NCBI GenBank assembly: GCA_947302715.1
Contig: CAMYVY010000016.1
Location: 1 to 52,575 of the forward strand
DNA from: an uncultured Clostridia bacterium
Lineage (GTDB): Bacteria > Bacillota > Clostridia > Peptostreptococcales > Anaerovoracaceae
Direction: 5' to 3'
Length of the DNA: 52,575 bases
Shown: piece after piece, positions 35,878 through 44,203 of the stretch
How positions within the stretch are numbered: the first letter of the stretch is position 1
Layout of the letters: each line of letters opens with the position of its first letter
Notes under the pieces: generated by a model
What the model was told of the DNA's origin: nothing
Database searches by the model: none
Seen by the model: only the letters and a program-made list of their open reading frames with translations
Translations under genes and position numbers: made by a program

Positions 35878-38800
35878 TTATTTAAGTGCCGGTGTCCAGT
35901 AAGTCTCGCCGAAGATATCCATGAATTTGTATGTCACGAGGATATCGTCTCCGACGATTGTATTGGATATTTCAATTGCGGATGGATCCGCACCCACCGT
36001 ATACTGGTCGCCCAGATAGTAGCTATCCTGGAAGGTTCCATCATATGCGTAGTAGTCACAGAGGAAGTCAATCTTGTCGCCCTCTGTCAGGCTCTCTTGA
36101 GCCTTTGCTACTGTATCGGCTTCACCATCAGGATATGTATATCTTACGCCTGCGATATAGCCCTCGGGCTTTTCGTTATCGAATACCAGGATGAGGTCAG
36201 CACGCTGGTCGTTCAGCATTATCGGGCTGCGGCCCACAATCGTGTATTCATCGCTGTCGGCTGAATCGTATGTATACAGATGATAGTAAGCGATCGGCTG
36301 ACCATCGATTGAAATCCAGCTATTGTCTATCACCGGAAGGATATTACCTTCATCGTCGATATCATAGATATTGTCGAGACCAAGGTCAATATATCCTTCG
36401 CCGTCGTCAAAGAACATCGACATCTCTACGGAAGTGATGTTTGCCCATTGCTCGTCGGTGAGCTGAATCGATGCGAAGCCGTTAGCGTTTTCCTTCCATG
36501 TGAAGTCCTCGGCATCCATGATGTTCTCTGAGATGTATTTTGCCAGAACTTCTTGATCAAGGGTATCCTCGGTCATGAAGTTTGCACTTCTACCGCCGAA
36601 TCCCGGAATGCCATATGATTCGTAGCTTGACGAGCCTGTGGAGCCGCCCATGAGCAGTCCGATCAAGCTTTCCAAATCCGAAGAACTGATCGTTCCGCCA
36701 TACGAGGAACCGGAACCCGAACCGTAGCCGGAACCATAGTTGGAACCGCTGGACCAGTAGCCGCTTCCGTCACTGTTAAGGAGCGACCAGAGTGGGGAAG
36801 AGGAGCCGCCCGATGAGGCTTGTCCGCTCACCTGTACCTGACCGAATTGCTTAAGCGCCTTCGCCATCTTGTCGTCGATACCGATAACCTTGTAGGCACT
36901 TGTCATCACATCGATATAGCTGGTTCTTCTGTACGGGAAGTAGATGGAAAGTCCGTATGCATTTGGCATTCCCTTTGATGTACGGTTGTACTTAACAGCA
37001 TTCATGATGGACTGAATGACTTCTTTTCCGGAATTCGTTCCGAGCAGGTTAGCAAAGTGAACAAAGTCAATCTGGTCGATCTGGCTTTCCCTCGAGAATT
37101 CCTGGCTGCTGGATCTTGCTTTTGCAACCGTCTGATAGTTTCCGTTTTCTATGAGAGCGGATGTCTCTTCGCCGAAGGCTGCGAGCTTTTCCGGAAGTGT
37201 GTGCTGGAGTTCTGCCAAGTCAACAATTGAAAGCGTTGTATCCTGGCCGGGGCATTCTCTTGCGCATCTTGCTGTATATGTGTCGATTATCTGCTTGCCC
37301 AATTCCGTTGTCGGCATGGATGTATTGGATGAAAGCGCGTTCAGCCAATCCGTGTAATACCAACCGATACCGGGCTCGACTTCTTCACTTGCTATGAGGT
37401 AGTCGGCATAGTTGCCGGCCATGAGTGCTGTTTCGGCTGTCGCCATCAAGCATGCATCAAAGCCGATAAAGTCGAACTTGACTCCTGCGTTTGAGAGTGC
37501 TTGGTTGATCTGTGTGAGTGACATTGCACCGCTTCTTTGATAGCGCTGGTCGTAGCCGTAGCCGCTTACAGAACCGCCGCCGTGGTCCCAGAAGATAAGT
37601 GCCATTCTGTTGGACGGATAGTTCTCGGCGCCCCACTTGATAAATGCTTCAAGCGTATCTGGATTTGTCATTGAAGAATTGCCGGCATTGTCGTTAATTC
37701 TTCTCAGCCCGGCAGTGGTGATATCGTAGATTTGGTTAACATTGTTGCTCATTACATCGTTCTGCCATCTGGTGCATCCACCGGTGAAGAGAACGATTTT
37801 GATTTTTTCAGAGAGGGAGGATGCCAGCATTTCCTGGAGGTCCCTAGTAGCCATCGCGTAGTTAGACTCAAGGTCGGTTCCGCACATGAATACCAGGATG
37901 GTCATTTCATCCTCGCCGTTGCCCTTGATGGAAGTGAATTTATCTCTTGCCCCGGAGGTCGTCTGATTTGTGTTTTCGCTTCCATTGTTCGAGGCGAGCT
38001 GCCATCCGGTGGAGTAACCGCTTCCGGCTGCAACGGATGTGCCGGTTTCGCTTTGGCCGCCGAAGAGGCTTGTATTTGAACCGGATTCGGAGCTTAGACC
38101 ACCAAAGCCGTAGCTTCCGCTTACGCTGGTCGTAGTCGTCTGATTCGAAGACTCGGTGGTAGAAGAGGGGGCTTCTGCTGTGGTTCCGCTCGTCGTGCCG
38201 CTGTTTGTATTGGTATTCGTGTTACCGGAATTGTTCGAGCCTGACATCATTCTCCAAAGGAAGAAGAGCAGGATCAATCCCACGATAACGAGAAGGCAAC
38301 CAAGTCTGTTGGTGCCGCTCTTTTTTGCAGCTCCTTGAGATGCTGCTCCTCCGCCTATTCCGGATGGCGAAGACGAGCCTGACTGCGACGCTCCGAAGCC
38401 TTGACCATGCTGGGCCTGCTGCTGTGCCTGCTGTTGTGCGAATGCTTGCTGCTGAGCCTGCTGCGCCTGCTGCTGGGCCTGCTGGGCTTGTTGCTGCGCA
38501 AATGCTTGCTGCTGGGCCTGCTGTTGTGCGAATGCTTGCTGCTGAGCCTGCTGCGCCTGCTGCTGGGCCTGCTGTTGTGCAAATGCCTGCTGCTGGGCTT
38601 GCTGGGCCTGCTGGGCTTGTTGCTGCGCAAATGCTTGCTGCTGCGCCTGCTGGGCCTGCTGTTGAGCCTGCTGCTGAGCTTGCTGCTCCTGCAATTCTTG
38701 AACAAGCTGTTGCTGCAGCGCTGCCTGCTGCTGAGGCGTCAAGTTTTGATACATACTGCCTTGCTGCCCTTGATTAGGCTGACCTGAACTACCCGCCGCA

Positions 38801-39138
38801 GCCATACCTCCGAGCGCACCCAAAATATCGCCCAAATCAAGACCTCTGTCTGAATCACCGGGACCACCCTGAGAGCCAAATGCTCTGTTCATGGGCTGAG
38901 CGCCCGAAGCTCTCTTTTTAAGAGCATCATCCTCATCGGAAACTTTCTCCTTAAGCTTCTTTGCTCTCTTCTCGAATTCTTCTTGTATCTCCTTTTGAGC
39001 CTTATCAACGGCTTGCCCAACTCTCGGGCCCTGACCGGTTCCAACCGGGCCCTGGCCTGTACCTTCGCCACGTTTAAAGACGCCTTTTCCTTCTTTGGCT
39101 TCTCCTCTTTCGCGAGCACGAGGTTTCTTAACTTCCAT
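35878..39138 (-). CDS. membrane-anchored clostripain-type (C11) cysteine peptidase
   Basis: 1086 residues. The N-terminal ~275 residues are cytoplasmic and unusual: basic, a predicted coiled coil (about 45-75), then a long Gln/Ala tract (about 126-246). One membrane helix (about 278-300, LGCLLVIVGLILLFFLW) precedes a Ser/Thr/Asn-rich linker. The C11 domain follows, with MTILVFMCGTDLES, catalytic His519 in DHGGG and Cys563 in FDACLMA. A Gly/Ser/Tyr-rich stretch and a C-terminal beta domain follow. The peptidase would face outward and cleave after Arg or Lys, as in the family. AGGAGGAG precedes the ATG. The upstream region is a 94-bp repeat array. Confidence 0.87.
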   Translation of the reverse strand: MEVKKPRARERGEAKEGKGVFKRGEGTGQGPVGTGQGPRVGQAVDKAQKEIQEEFEKRAKKLKEKVSDEDDALKKRASGAQPMNRAFGSQGGPGDSDRGLDLGDILGALGGMAAAGSSGQPNQGQQGSMYQNLTPQQQAALQQQLVQELQEQQAQQQAQQQAQQAQQQAFAQQQAQQAQQAQQQAFAQQQAQQQAQQAQQQAFAQQQAQQQAFAQQQAQQAQQQAQQAQQQAFAQQQAQQQAQHGQGFGASQSGSSSPSGIGGGAASQGAAKKSGTNRLGCLLVIVGLILLFFLWRMMSGSNNSGNTNTNTNSGTTSGTTAEAPSSTTESSNQTTTTSVSGSYGFGGLSSESGSNTSLFGGQSETGTSVAAGSGYSTGWQLASNNGSENTNQTTSGARDKFTSIKGNGEDEMTILVFMCGTDLESNYAMATRDLQEMLASSLSEKIKIVLFTGGCTRWQNDVMSNNVNQIYDITTAGLRRINDNAGNSSMTNPDTLEAFIKWGAENYPSNRMALIFWDHGGGSVSGYGYDQRYQRSGAMSLTQINQALSNAGVKFDFIGFDACLMATAETALMAGNYADYLIASEEVEPGIGWYYTDWLNALSSNTSMPTTELGKQIIDTYTARCARECPGQDTTLSIVDLAELQHTLPEKLAAFGEETSALIENGNYQTVAKARSSSQEFSRESQIDQIDFVHFANLLGTNSGKEVIQSIMNAVKYNRTSKGMPNAYGLSIYFPYRRTSYIDVMTSAYKVIGIDDKMAKALKQFGQVQVSGQASSGGSSSPLWSLLNSDGSGYWSSGSNYGSGYGSGSGSSYGGTISSSDLESLIGLLMGGSTGSSSYESYGIPGFGGRSANFMTEDTLDQEVLAKYISENIMDAEDFTWKENANGFASIQLTDEQWANITSVEMSMFFDDGEGYIDLGLDNIYDIDDEGNILPVIDNSWISIDGQPIAYYHLYTYDSADSDEYTIVGRSPIMLNDQRADLILVFDNEKPEGYIAGVRYTYPDGEADTVAKAQESLTEGDKIDFLCDYYAYDGTFQDSYYLGDQYTVGADPSAIEISNTIVGDDILVTYKFMDIFGETYWTPALK
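38404..38750 (-). repeat. Gln/Ala trinucleotide-rich coding repeat
   Basis: CAG/GCA-type codons encode AQQQAQQAQQQAFAQQQ-like units inside the clostripain-type gene. The antisense frames open here (Leu/Cys- or Ala-rich) are shadows. The tract is likely to vary in length between strains. Confidence 0.88.
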
Positions 39139-39199
39139 TATTCACTTCTCCTCCTGCATAGTTCTACAAATTCAGTCACCATCATGTATAAAACCTTCC

Positions 39200-39630
39200 A
39201 AATGGTACACCTTAGGGTACACATTTTTCGGGTAAAAACAGAAAATGGTGACCAAAATGATATCAAAATCAATGATTCCGTGTACCATTCCCTAAAAATC
39301 CACCAAATGGTACACAATTATCGGGTAAAATCAGAAAATGGTGACCAAAATGATATCAAAACCAATGATTCCATGTACCATTCCCTTAAAAACCCACCAA
39401 ATGGTACACATTTTTCGGGTAAAATCAGAAAATGGTGACCAAAATGATATCAAAACCAATGATTCCGTGTACCATTCCCTTAAAAAACCATCAAATGGTA
39501 CACGATTTTCGGGTAAAATCAGAAAATGGTGACCAAAATGATATCAAAATCAATGATTCCGTGTACCATTCCCTTAAAAATCCACCAAATGGTACACGAT
39601 TTTCGGGTAAAATCAGAAAATGGTGACCAA
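39200..39630. repeat. 94-bp tandem repeat array with GTGTACCA/TGGTACAC hairpins
   Basis: AATGGTACAC recurs at about 39201, 39306, 39400, 39494 and 39588: one interval of 105 bp and three of exactly 94. In each unit GTGTACCATT faces AATGGTACAC across about 17-18 bases, forming a stem. The rest of the unit (AAAATGGTGACCAAAATGAT and similar) is strongly conserved. It fills the upstream region of the clostripain gene. Frames open through it rotate because 94 is not a multiple of three. Nothing is seen in the AT-rich 39640-39735. Confidence 0.9.
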
Positions 39631-39738
39631 AGTCTATTTAGTAAACCTTTCTATTCAGTAAACCTTAAATAATATAATAACATTTTTTATGGATTTATGG
39701 TGTATTTTATGAAAAAATTATGCAAGAGTTTTTGCTGA

Positions 39739-39813
39739 CAAGTATTTTTACTTGACAGTGATACTTGATTGATGTATAGTCTATGAGGCGAAAGTGACAA
39801 GTACTTTTACTTG
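39739..39813 (+). promoter_or_regulatory. ylxM-ffh promoter flanked by twin palindromes
   Basis: TTGACA (39752-39757), 17-bp spacer, TATAGT (39775-39780) is a near-consensus promoter. CAAGTA-TTTT-TACTTG (39739-39754) overlaps the -35 and CAAGTA-CTTT-TACTTG (39798-39813) lies just beyond the start of transcription; centres are 59 bp apart. Both are embedded in TGACAAGTA...TACTTGACA. Such paired sites suggest looping repression by an unknown dimeric regulator. Confidence 0.7.
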
Positions 39814-39814
39814 A

Positions 39815-40175
39815 CATCAGTGACAGCAACACGGGTGACACATTACGTCAGGGATACATAACGTCAGGGATAGACGTATGAGGGATACTAACATCAGTGA
39901 CACTAACACGCGTGATAGATTACACGCGTGATAAATCACACGCGTGATAAATCACACGCGTGAAACATATCATCGGTGATACATCGCATCAGTGATACAT
40001 AGTATCAGCGGAACATCGCATCTGTGATACATCGCATCTGTGATACATCGCATCAGTGATACATAGTATCAGCGGAACATCGCATCTGTGATACATAGTA
40101 GCAGCGGGACATCGCATCTGTGATACATCGCATCCGTGATAGTCGTATGAGGGATAGTCGTATGAGGGATAGCCG
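39815..40175. repeat. 16-bp tandem repeat array, about 23 diverged copies, entering ylxM
   Basis: Units such as CATCTGTGATACATCG and CACGCGTGATAAATCA repeat at 16 bp. The last units shorten to 15 bp (TATGAGGGATAGTCG), in phase with the ylxM reading frame. The array forms nearly all of the roughly 375-base leader between the promoter and ylxM. Confidence 0.88.
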
Positions 40176-40527
40176 CATAGATATTGATGAGAGATTTCTT
40201 GAGACGGGAATTCTTTTTGACTTATATGGGAACCTTCTTACCGAGAAGAAGAGGACGATCATGGAACTCTACCACGACGAGAACCTGAGTCTATCCGAAA
40301 TTGCGGAAGAGCAAGGAATATCCAGAGCCGCTGTTCATGATGCACTTAAATCGGCAGAGAAAAGCCTTTTCGACTACGAAGAAAAGCTTGGGCTCGCGGA
40401 AGACTATCACGAGAGACAGAAGGCAGTGGAGGCACTAAGAGGCGAGATTAGCAAACTCGTATCAGATACTGATTCTTCAAAGGAATTCACATACATAGAA
40501 AAGCTATTATCCCGATTGGAGGAGTAA
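40162..40527 (+). CDS. ylxM: YlxM-like HTH protein of the SRP operon
   Basis: 121 residues from the chosen start. LFDLYGNLLTEKKRTIMELY and LSLSEIAEEQGISRAAVHDAL form the sigma-70 region-4-like helix-turn-helix of the UPF0122/YlxM family, always next to ffh and implicated in modulating signal recognition particle activity. ATG 40162 is preferred: AGGGA at 40150-40154 is spaced 7 bases upstream, while GTG 40120 and ATG 40147 lack a binding site. The first residues MRDSR come from the tandem repeat. Six bases separate it from ffh. Confidence 0.85.
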   Translation: MRDSRIDIDERFLETGILFDLYGNLLTEKKRTIMELYHDENLSLSEIAEEQGISRAAVHDALKSAEKSLFDYEEKLGLAEDYHERQKAVEALRGEISKLVSDTDSSKEFTYIEKLLSRLEE

Positions 40528-40533
40528 GCATTC

Positions 40534-41877
40534 ATGGCATTTGAAAGTTTATCTGACAAATTGCAAGAAGCCTTTGACAAATTAAAGGACAAAGGCGTCA
40601 TAGAAGAAAAAGACATTGATGATGCGATGCGAGAAGTCAAACTTGCGCTTCTCGAGGCGGACGTCAACTTTAAGGTCGTAAAGGAATTCGTAGCCGAGGT
40701 CAAAGAGAAGTGCCTTGGCGCCGAAGTGATGAAGAGCCTGACCCCCGCCCAACAAATCATCAAAATCGTCAATGCGGAACTTATCGACCTTATGGGCGGA
40801 ACCGGAAGCAAACTTACCTATTCGCCGTCGGGCTTCACGACCATCATGATGGTCGGACTCCAGGGTACAGGTAAGACGACGACCTGCGGAAAGCTTGCGA
40901 ATTACCTGAAGCAGGTCGGAAAGAAGCCGATGCTGGCTGCATGCGACGTATATAGACCCGCGGCTATCGACCAGTTGGAGGTCGTGGGCAAATCGGTAAA
41001 CACGCCGGTCTTCACAGAAAGAGAAAGCAAGGACCCCGTCCGCATCGCTCTTGATGCAAGGGCAGAAGCGGAAAGGCTGGGCCTGAACGTCTTGATAATA
41101 GATACCGCCGGACGACTTCAAATAGACGAAGCGCTCATGGAAGAACTGGCCAACATCAAGAAGGCCGTAAAGCCGCATGAGATACTGCTCATCGTGGACG
41201 CCTTAACCGGCCAGGATGCGGTGAACGTTGCGACCGGATTTAACGACAAACTCGGAGTTGACGGAATCATCATGACCAAGATGGACGGTGATTCCAGAGG
41301 CGGTGCGGCGCTTTCGGCCAAGAAGGTCACGGGGAAGCCCATCAAATTCATGGGTACCAGTGAGAAGATGGACGGACTCGAACCATTCCATCCGGAGCGC
41401 ATGGCCTCGAGGATACTCGGAATGGGGGATCTGCTCACCTTGATAGAAAGAGCAGAGCAAGCATATGATGATGAGCAAGCTGCTGAGCTTGAGCGAAAGA
41501 TAAGGAAGAACCAGTTCACACTGGAAGACTTTCTGGAACAGATGGGCCAGATTCACAATATGGGAGGCTTGAGCAAGATTATCGAGATGCTCCCGGGAAT
41601 CGGCGGACAGAAGGTTTCAGACGAGGAAGTTGAAAAGGGTGAGCGCGAGTTCAAGCAGATGGAAGCGATAATTCACTCCATGACGGTGGAAGAAAGGCGT
41701 AACCCCGGAATCCTTGATGCAAGCAGGCGAAAACGAATCGCCGCCGGTTCCGGCCAAACCGTCAACAAGGTGAACCAGCTCATCAAAAAATATGATGAAG
41801 CCAAGAAGCTTATGAAACAATTCTCAGATCCGAAGAAGATGAGAAGAAACCCAATGTTTAGGAATTTATTCGATTAA
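40534..41877 (+). CDS. ffh: signal recognition particle protein Ffh
   Basis: 447 residues, normal length. The N domain (1-85) leads to the G domain with P-loop [33 protein letters not shown] and the M domain with [13 protein letters not shown] and the RNA-binding [11 protein letters not shown]. Ffh with 4.5S/6S RNA targets nascent membrane and secreted proteins to FtsY. GGAGGAG precedes it. It is cotranscribed with ylxM and probably rpsP. No SRP RNA gene was seen in the window. Confidence 0.98.
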   Translation: MAFESLSDKLQEAFDKLKDKGVIEEKDIDDAMREVKLALLEADVNFKVVKEFVAEVKEKCLGAEVMKSLTPAQQIIKIVNAELIDLMGGTGSKLTYSPSGFTTIMMVGLQGTGKTTTCGKLANYLKQVGKKPMLAACDVYRPAAIDQLEVVGKSVNTPVFTERESKDPVRIALDARAEAERLGLNVLIIDTAGRLQIDEALMEELANIKKAVKPHEILLIVDALTGQDAVNVATGFNDKLGVDGIIMTKMDGDSRGGAALSAKKVTGKPIKFMGTSEKMDGLEPFHPERMASRILGMGDLLTLIERAEQAYDDEQAAELERKIRKNQFTLEDFLEQMGQIHNMGGLSKIIEMLPGIGGQKVSDEEVEKGEREFKQMEAIIHSMTVEERRNPGILDASRRKRIAAGSGQTVNKVNQLIKKYDEAKKLMKQFSDPKKMRRNPMFRNLFD

Positions 41878-41903
41878 TTGTTAACGAAAGCGAGGAAATC
41901 ACA

Positions 41904-42275
41904 ATGGTAAAAATCAGACTTAAGAGAATGGGCGCACACAAGAAACCATTCTACAGAATCGTAGTTGCAGATTCCAGAAATGCACGTAACGGTAGATTCA
42001 TTGAGGAAATCGGTTACTATGATCCAGTTAAGGAACCACCGGTAATCAAGGTCGAGGGCGAGAGAGCTGAATACTGGCTCAGCCAAGGCGCACAGCCGAC
42101 AGACGTTGTTAGAGCACTTCTAAAGAAGTCCGGAGTTGGCGGAGAAAAGAAGGCAGCAAAGGCTGCTGAAGCAGTAGCTGAAGAAGCAGCTGTAGCGGAA
42201 GAAACAGCAGAAGCAGCAGAGGCCGCTGAAGCAGCAGAAGAAGCTACGGAAGAAACAGCAGAATCCGCTGAATAA
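41904..42275 (+). CDS. rpsP: 30S ribosomal protein S16 with Ala/Glu tail
   Basis: 123 residues. Residues 1-80 are canonical S16 ([39 protein letters not shown]). Normal bacterial S16 is 80-90 residues; here about 40 extra residues made mainly of Ala and Glu ([15 protein letters not shown]) follow, a low-complexity acidic tail. It binds 16S rRNA early in 30S assembly. It is followed by khpA and the rimM-trmD pair in the conserved order. Confidence 0.97.
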   Translation: MVKIRLKRMGAHKKPFYRIVVADSRNARNGRFIEEIGYYDPVKEPPVIKVEGERAEYWLSQGAQPTDVVRALLKKSGVGGEKKAAKAAEAVAEEAAVAEETAEAAEAAEAAEEATEETAESAE

Positions 42276-42295
42276 TGGAAAGCATGGTGATCAAG

Positions 42296-42556
42296 ATGAC
42301 TAATCTGGTAGAAATGATTGCCAAAGCCCTTGTCGATAATCCCGATGAAGTAAAAGTGAGCCGCTCCCAAAGCGGAGAGGATGATGTTATTACGCTCCAA
42401 GTTGCCTCCTCTGATATGGGTAAGGTAATAGGGAAGCAGGGCAGAATAGCAAAGGCGCTTCGCACGGTTGTAAAAGCTGCAGGCGTGAAAGACAATCAGA
42501 ACGTCAATGTTGAAATAGTTTCCGATGCGGAAGTGGCGGAGGAAACCGCGGAGTAA
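42296..42556 (+). CDS. khpA: KH-domain RNA-binding protein KhpA
   Basis: 86 residues, beginning MTNLVEMIAKALVDNPDEV, the family-typical start. The KH motif MGKVIGKQGRIAKALR is intact. KhpA with KhpB binds small RNAs and influences cell division in Gram-positives. ATG 42296 is chosen over 42275 because GGTGAT lies 5 bases before it. A short acidic tail (EVAEETAE) echoes the S16 tail. Confidence 0.93.
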   Translation: MTNLVEMIAKALVDNPDEVKVSRSQSGEDDVITLQVASSDMGKVIGKQGRIAKALRTVVKAAGVKDNQNVNVEIVSDAEVAEETAE

Positions 42557-42579
42557 GTGTCAGCAAAGAATATGTTGGG

Positions 42580-42601
42580 GACGGTTCCAGTGGGAACCGT
42601 C
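42580..42601 (+). other. intergenic stem-loop between khpA and rimM (REP-like)
   Basis: GACGGTTCC (42580-42588) pairs perfectly with GGAACCGTC (42593-42601). There is no T tract, so it is a poor terminator. The GGGGACGGTTCC/GGAACCGTC form resembles a dispersed palindrome I recall from Clostridia genomes. It lies 14 bases before rimM, which has no clear ribosome binding site. Confidence 0.6.
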
Positions 42602-42615
42602 TCTTGGGTATTTAT

Positions 42616-43233
42616 ATGAAAAATACTAATGAAAAAATCCTTATCGCCGAAATCGTCAGCGCAATAGGAATCAAAGGCGAAGTTAAAATCAAATATCACT
42701 CGGACGATGTCGGTAAATTCAAGAAATTTGAGCAAGTCTATTTGTCCGGCCCAAATGGTGACGAGCTTACGTGCCATATTTCTTCGGTGAGGGAAGTCGG
42801 TGGCCTGGCCGCCATCAAGATTGCAGAAGTTGCTGATAGAAACGGCGCGGAGAGTCTTGTTGGCTATGGTATTTATATCGATGAATCCCAGCTTCTCGAA
42901 TTACCGGAGGACACATACTATGTGAGGGACCTGGTCGGACTTAGAGTTGTTCCGTTCGCCGAACCGGCTGAACCCGATAAATCCGACGGCCCAAGGGAGT
43001 CAGGGTTTTCTGATGCATCCGACGGCCCAATCAGGTCCGGTATTTCCGATGCTTCCGAACCGATAGGTGAAATCACGGACGTAATTCAGAATACCGCGCA
43101 GGACATCTATGTGATCAAACTCTATTCCGGAGGAAATGATGTCTTGGTTCCTGCCGTAAAAGAATTTGTAAAAGAAGTCAATGTTCCTGAAAAGTATATG
43201 ATTATAAATTTTATAGAAGGCATGCTTCCATAA
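42616..43233 (+). CDS. rimM: ribosome maturation factor RimM with inserted loop
   Basis: About 205 residues from ATG 42616. The N-terminal barrel (ILIAEIVSAIGIKGEVKIKY) and PRC barrel (YYVRDLVGLRVV, IGEITDVIQN, VLVPAVKEFV) are standard. Between strands of the second barrel there is about 35 residues of Ser/Asp/Gly/Pro-rich insertion (PDKSDGPRESGFSD...), partly duplicated (SDASDGP twice). RimM assists 30S head assembly with S19. No good ribosome binding site is seen; a hairpin lies just upstream. Confidence 0.93.
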   Translation: MKNTNEKILIAEIVSAIGIKGEVKIKYHSDDVGKFKKFEQVYLSGPNGDELTCHISSVREVGGLAAIKIAEVADRNGAESLVGYGIYIDESQLLELPEDTYYVRDLVGLRVVPFAEPAEPDKSDGPRESGFSDASDGPIRSGISDASEPIGEITDVIQNTAQDIYVIKLYSGGNDVLVPAVKEFVKEVNVPEKYMIINFIEGMLP

Positions 43234-43249
43234 AATCAATTTAGCAAAT

Positions 43250-44113
43250 ATGAAAATCAATATTCTGACGATATTTCCCGAAATGTTTACACCGCTAACA
43301 GAGAGCATGCTCGGAAGGGCGGTTAGCAACGGGATTCTGGAATTTAATATCATAGACATAAGAGAATTTGCCGAGAACAAGCACAACAAGACCGACGACT
43401 ACACTTTTGGTGGAGGACAGGGAATGGTGTTCATGCCGCAGCCGGTCTTTGGTGCGATGCGCAGCATAGAAAGTGCCGATGGTGTAGAGAGTACAGCGGG
43501 TACAGCGGACATAGAAAGGACAGGGAGCAGTGCGGGCGATGGCGCAGGAACCAGCCTCAAAACCCCGAGAAACATCTATCTTTCACCGCGTGGAAGAATC
43601 CTAAACAAGGACCTTGCTGCCGAACTTTCAGAGGAAAGAGAAATAACACTCCTCTGTGGCCATTATGAGGGCGTGGACCAGAGAATACTTGACTACTGGA
43701 ATTTCGAGGAAGTCTCGATAGGCGACTATGTTCTGACAGGCGGTGAGCTCGCTGCGATGGTCTTGATAGATACATTTGCGAGGCTCATTCCCGGCGTACT
43801 GTCCGGCGAGGAATCCGCAACCGACGAATCGGTATATTCCGGCCTCCTGGAGCATCCGCAGTTCACGCAGCCGAGAAGCTTCGAGGAAATGGAAGTCCCG
43901 GAAGTTCTCTTGTCCGGGAACCACAAGGCCATCAGTCTCTGGCGATTCGAGGAATCGCTTAAGCTAACCGGGGAGAGAAGGCCGGACCTTCTCGAAAAGT
44001 ATATCGAGAAGCATTTTTCCAGGACAATCAAAGGCCGCAAAGAGGTTCTTGTTGACCCGACCGGAGAATTGGGAAAAGATGAACTAAAAGTATTGGAAAA
44101 GTTCACAAAATGA
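43250..44113 (+). CDS. trmD: tRNA (guanine37-N1)-methyltransferase TrmD with insertion
   Basis: 287 residues against about 240 usual. MKINILTIFPEMFTPLTESM, the trefoil-knot motifs LLCGHYEGVDQR and SIGDYVLTGGELAA, and LEHPQFTQPRSFE are all present. An extra segment of about 35 residues, rich in Ala, Gly, Ser and Thr, sits at about 68-103 after FGAMRSIES. TrmD methylates G37 to prevent frameshifting. rplS, which often follows trmD, is absent here. Confidence 0.96.
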   Translation: MKINILTIFPEMFTPLTESMLGRAVSNGILEFNIIDIREFAENKHNKTDDYTFGGGQGMVFMPQPVFGAMRSIESADGVESTAGTADIERTGSSAGDGAGTSLKTPRNIYLSPRGRILNKDLAAELSEEREITLLCGHYEGVDQRILDYWNFEEVSIGDYVLTGGELAAMVLIDTFARLIPGVLSGEESATDESVYSGLLEHPQFTQPRSFEEMEVPEVLLSGNHKAISLWRFEESLKLTGERRPDLLEKYIEKHFSRTIKGRKEVLVDPTGELGKDELKVLEKFTK

Positions 44114-44121
44114 TGTAAAAT
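44093..44121 (+). promoter_or_regulatory. candidate promoter of the division-gene operon
   Basis: TTGGAA (44093-44098), 17-bp spacer, TAAAAT (44116-44121), overlapping the 3' end of trmD and reading into the gene at 44204. Confidence 0.5.
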
Positions 44122-44203
44122 AGCGGTAGGTATGCACATTGGGATTATTGGGATGATTGTTAAAGCAATCGTTAAATGACAATAACATAGAGATTAATTC
44201 GGA

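Noticed and set aside
38325..38787. Ala/Leu/Cys-rich plus-strand open frames
   Set aside because: They are antisense shadows of the Gln/Ala codon repeat in the clostripain-type gene.
39240..39630. Small repeated Met/Ile/Pro-rich open frames
   Set aside because: They are translations of the 94-bp repeat, whose period is not a multiple of three.
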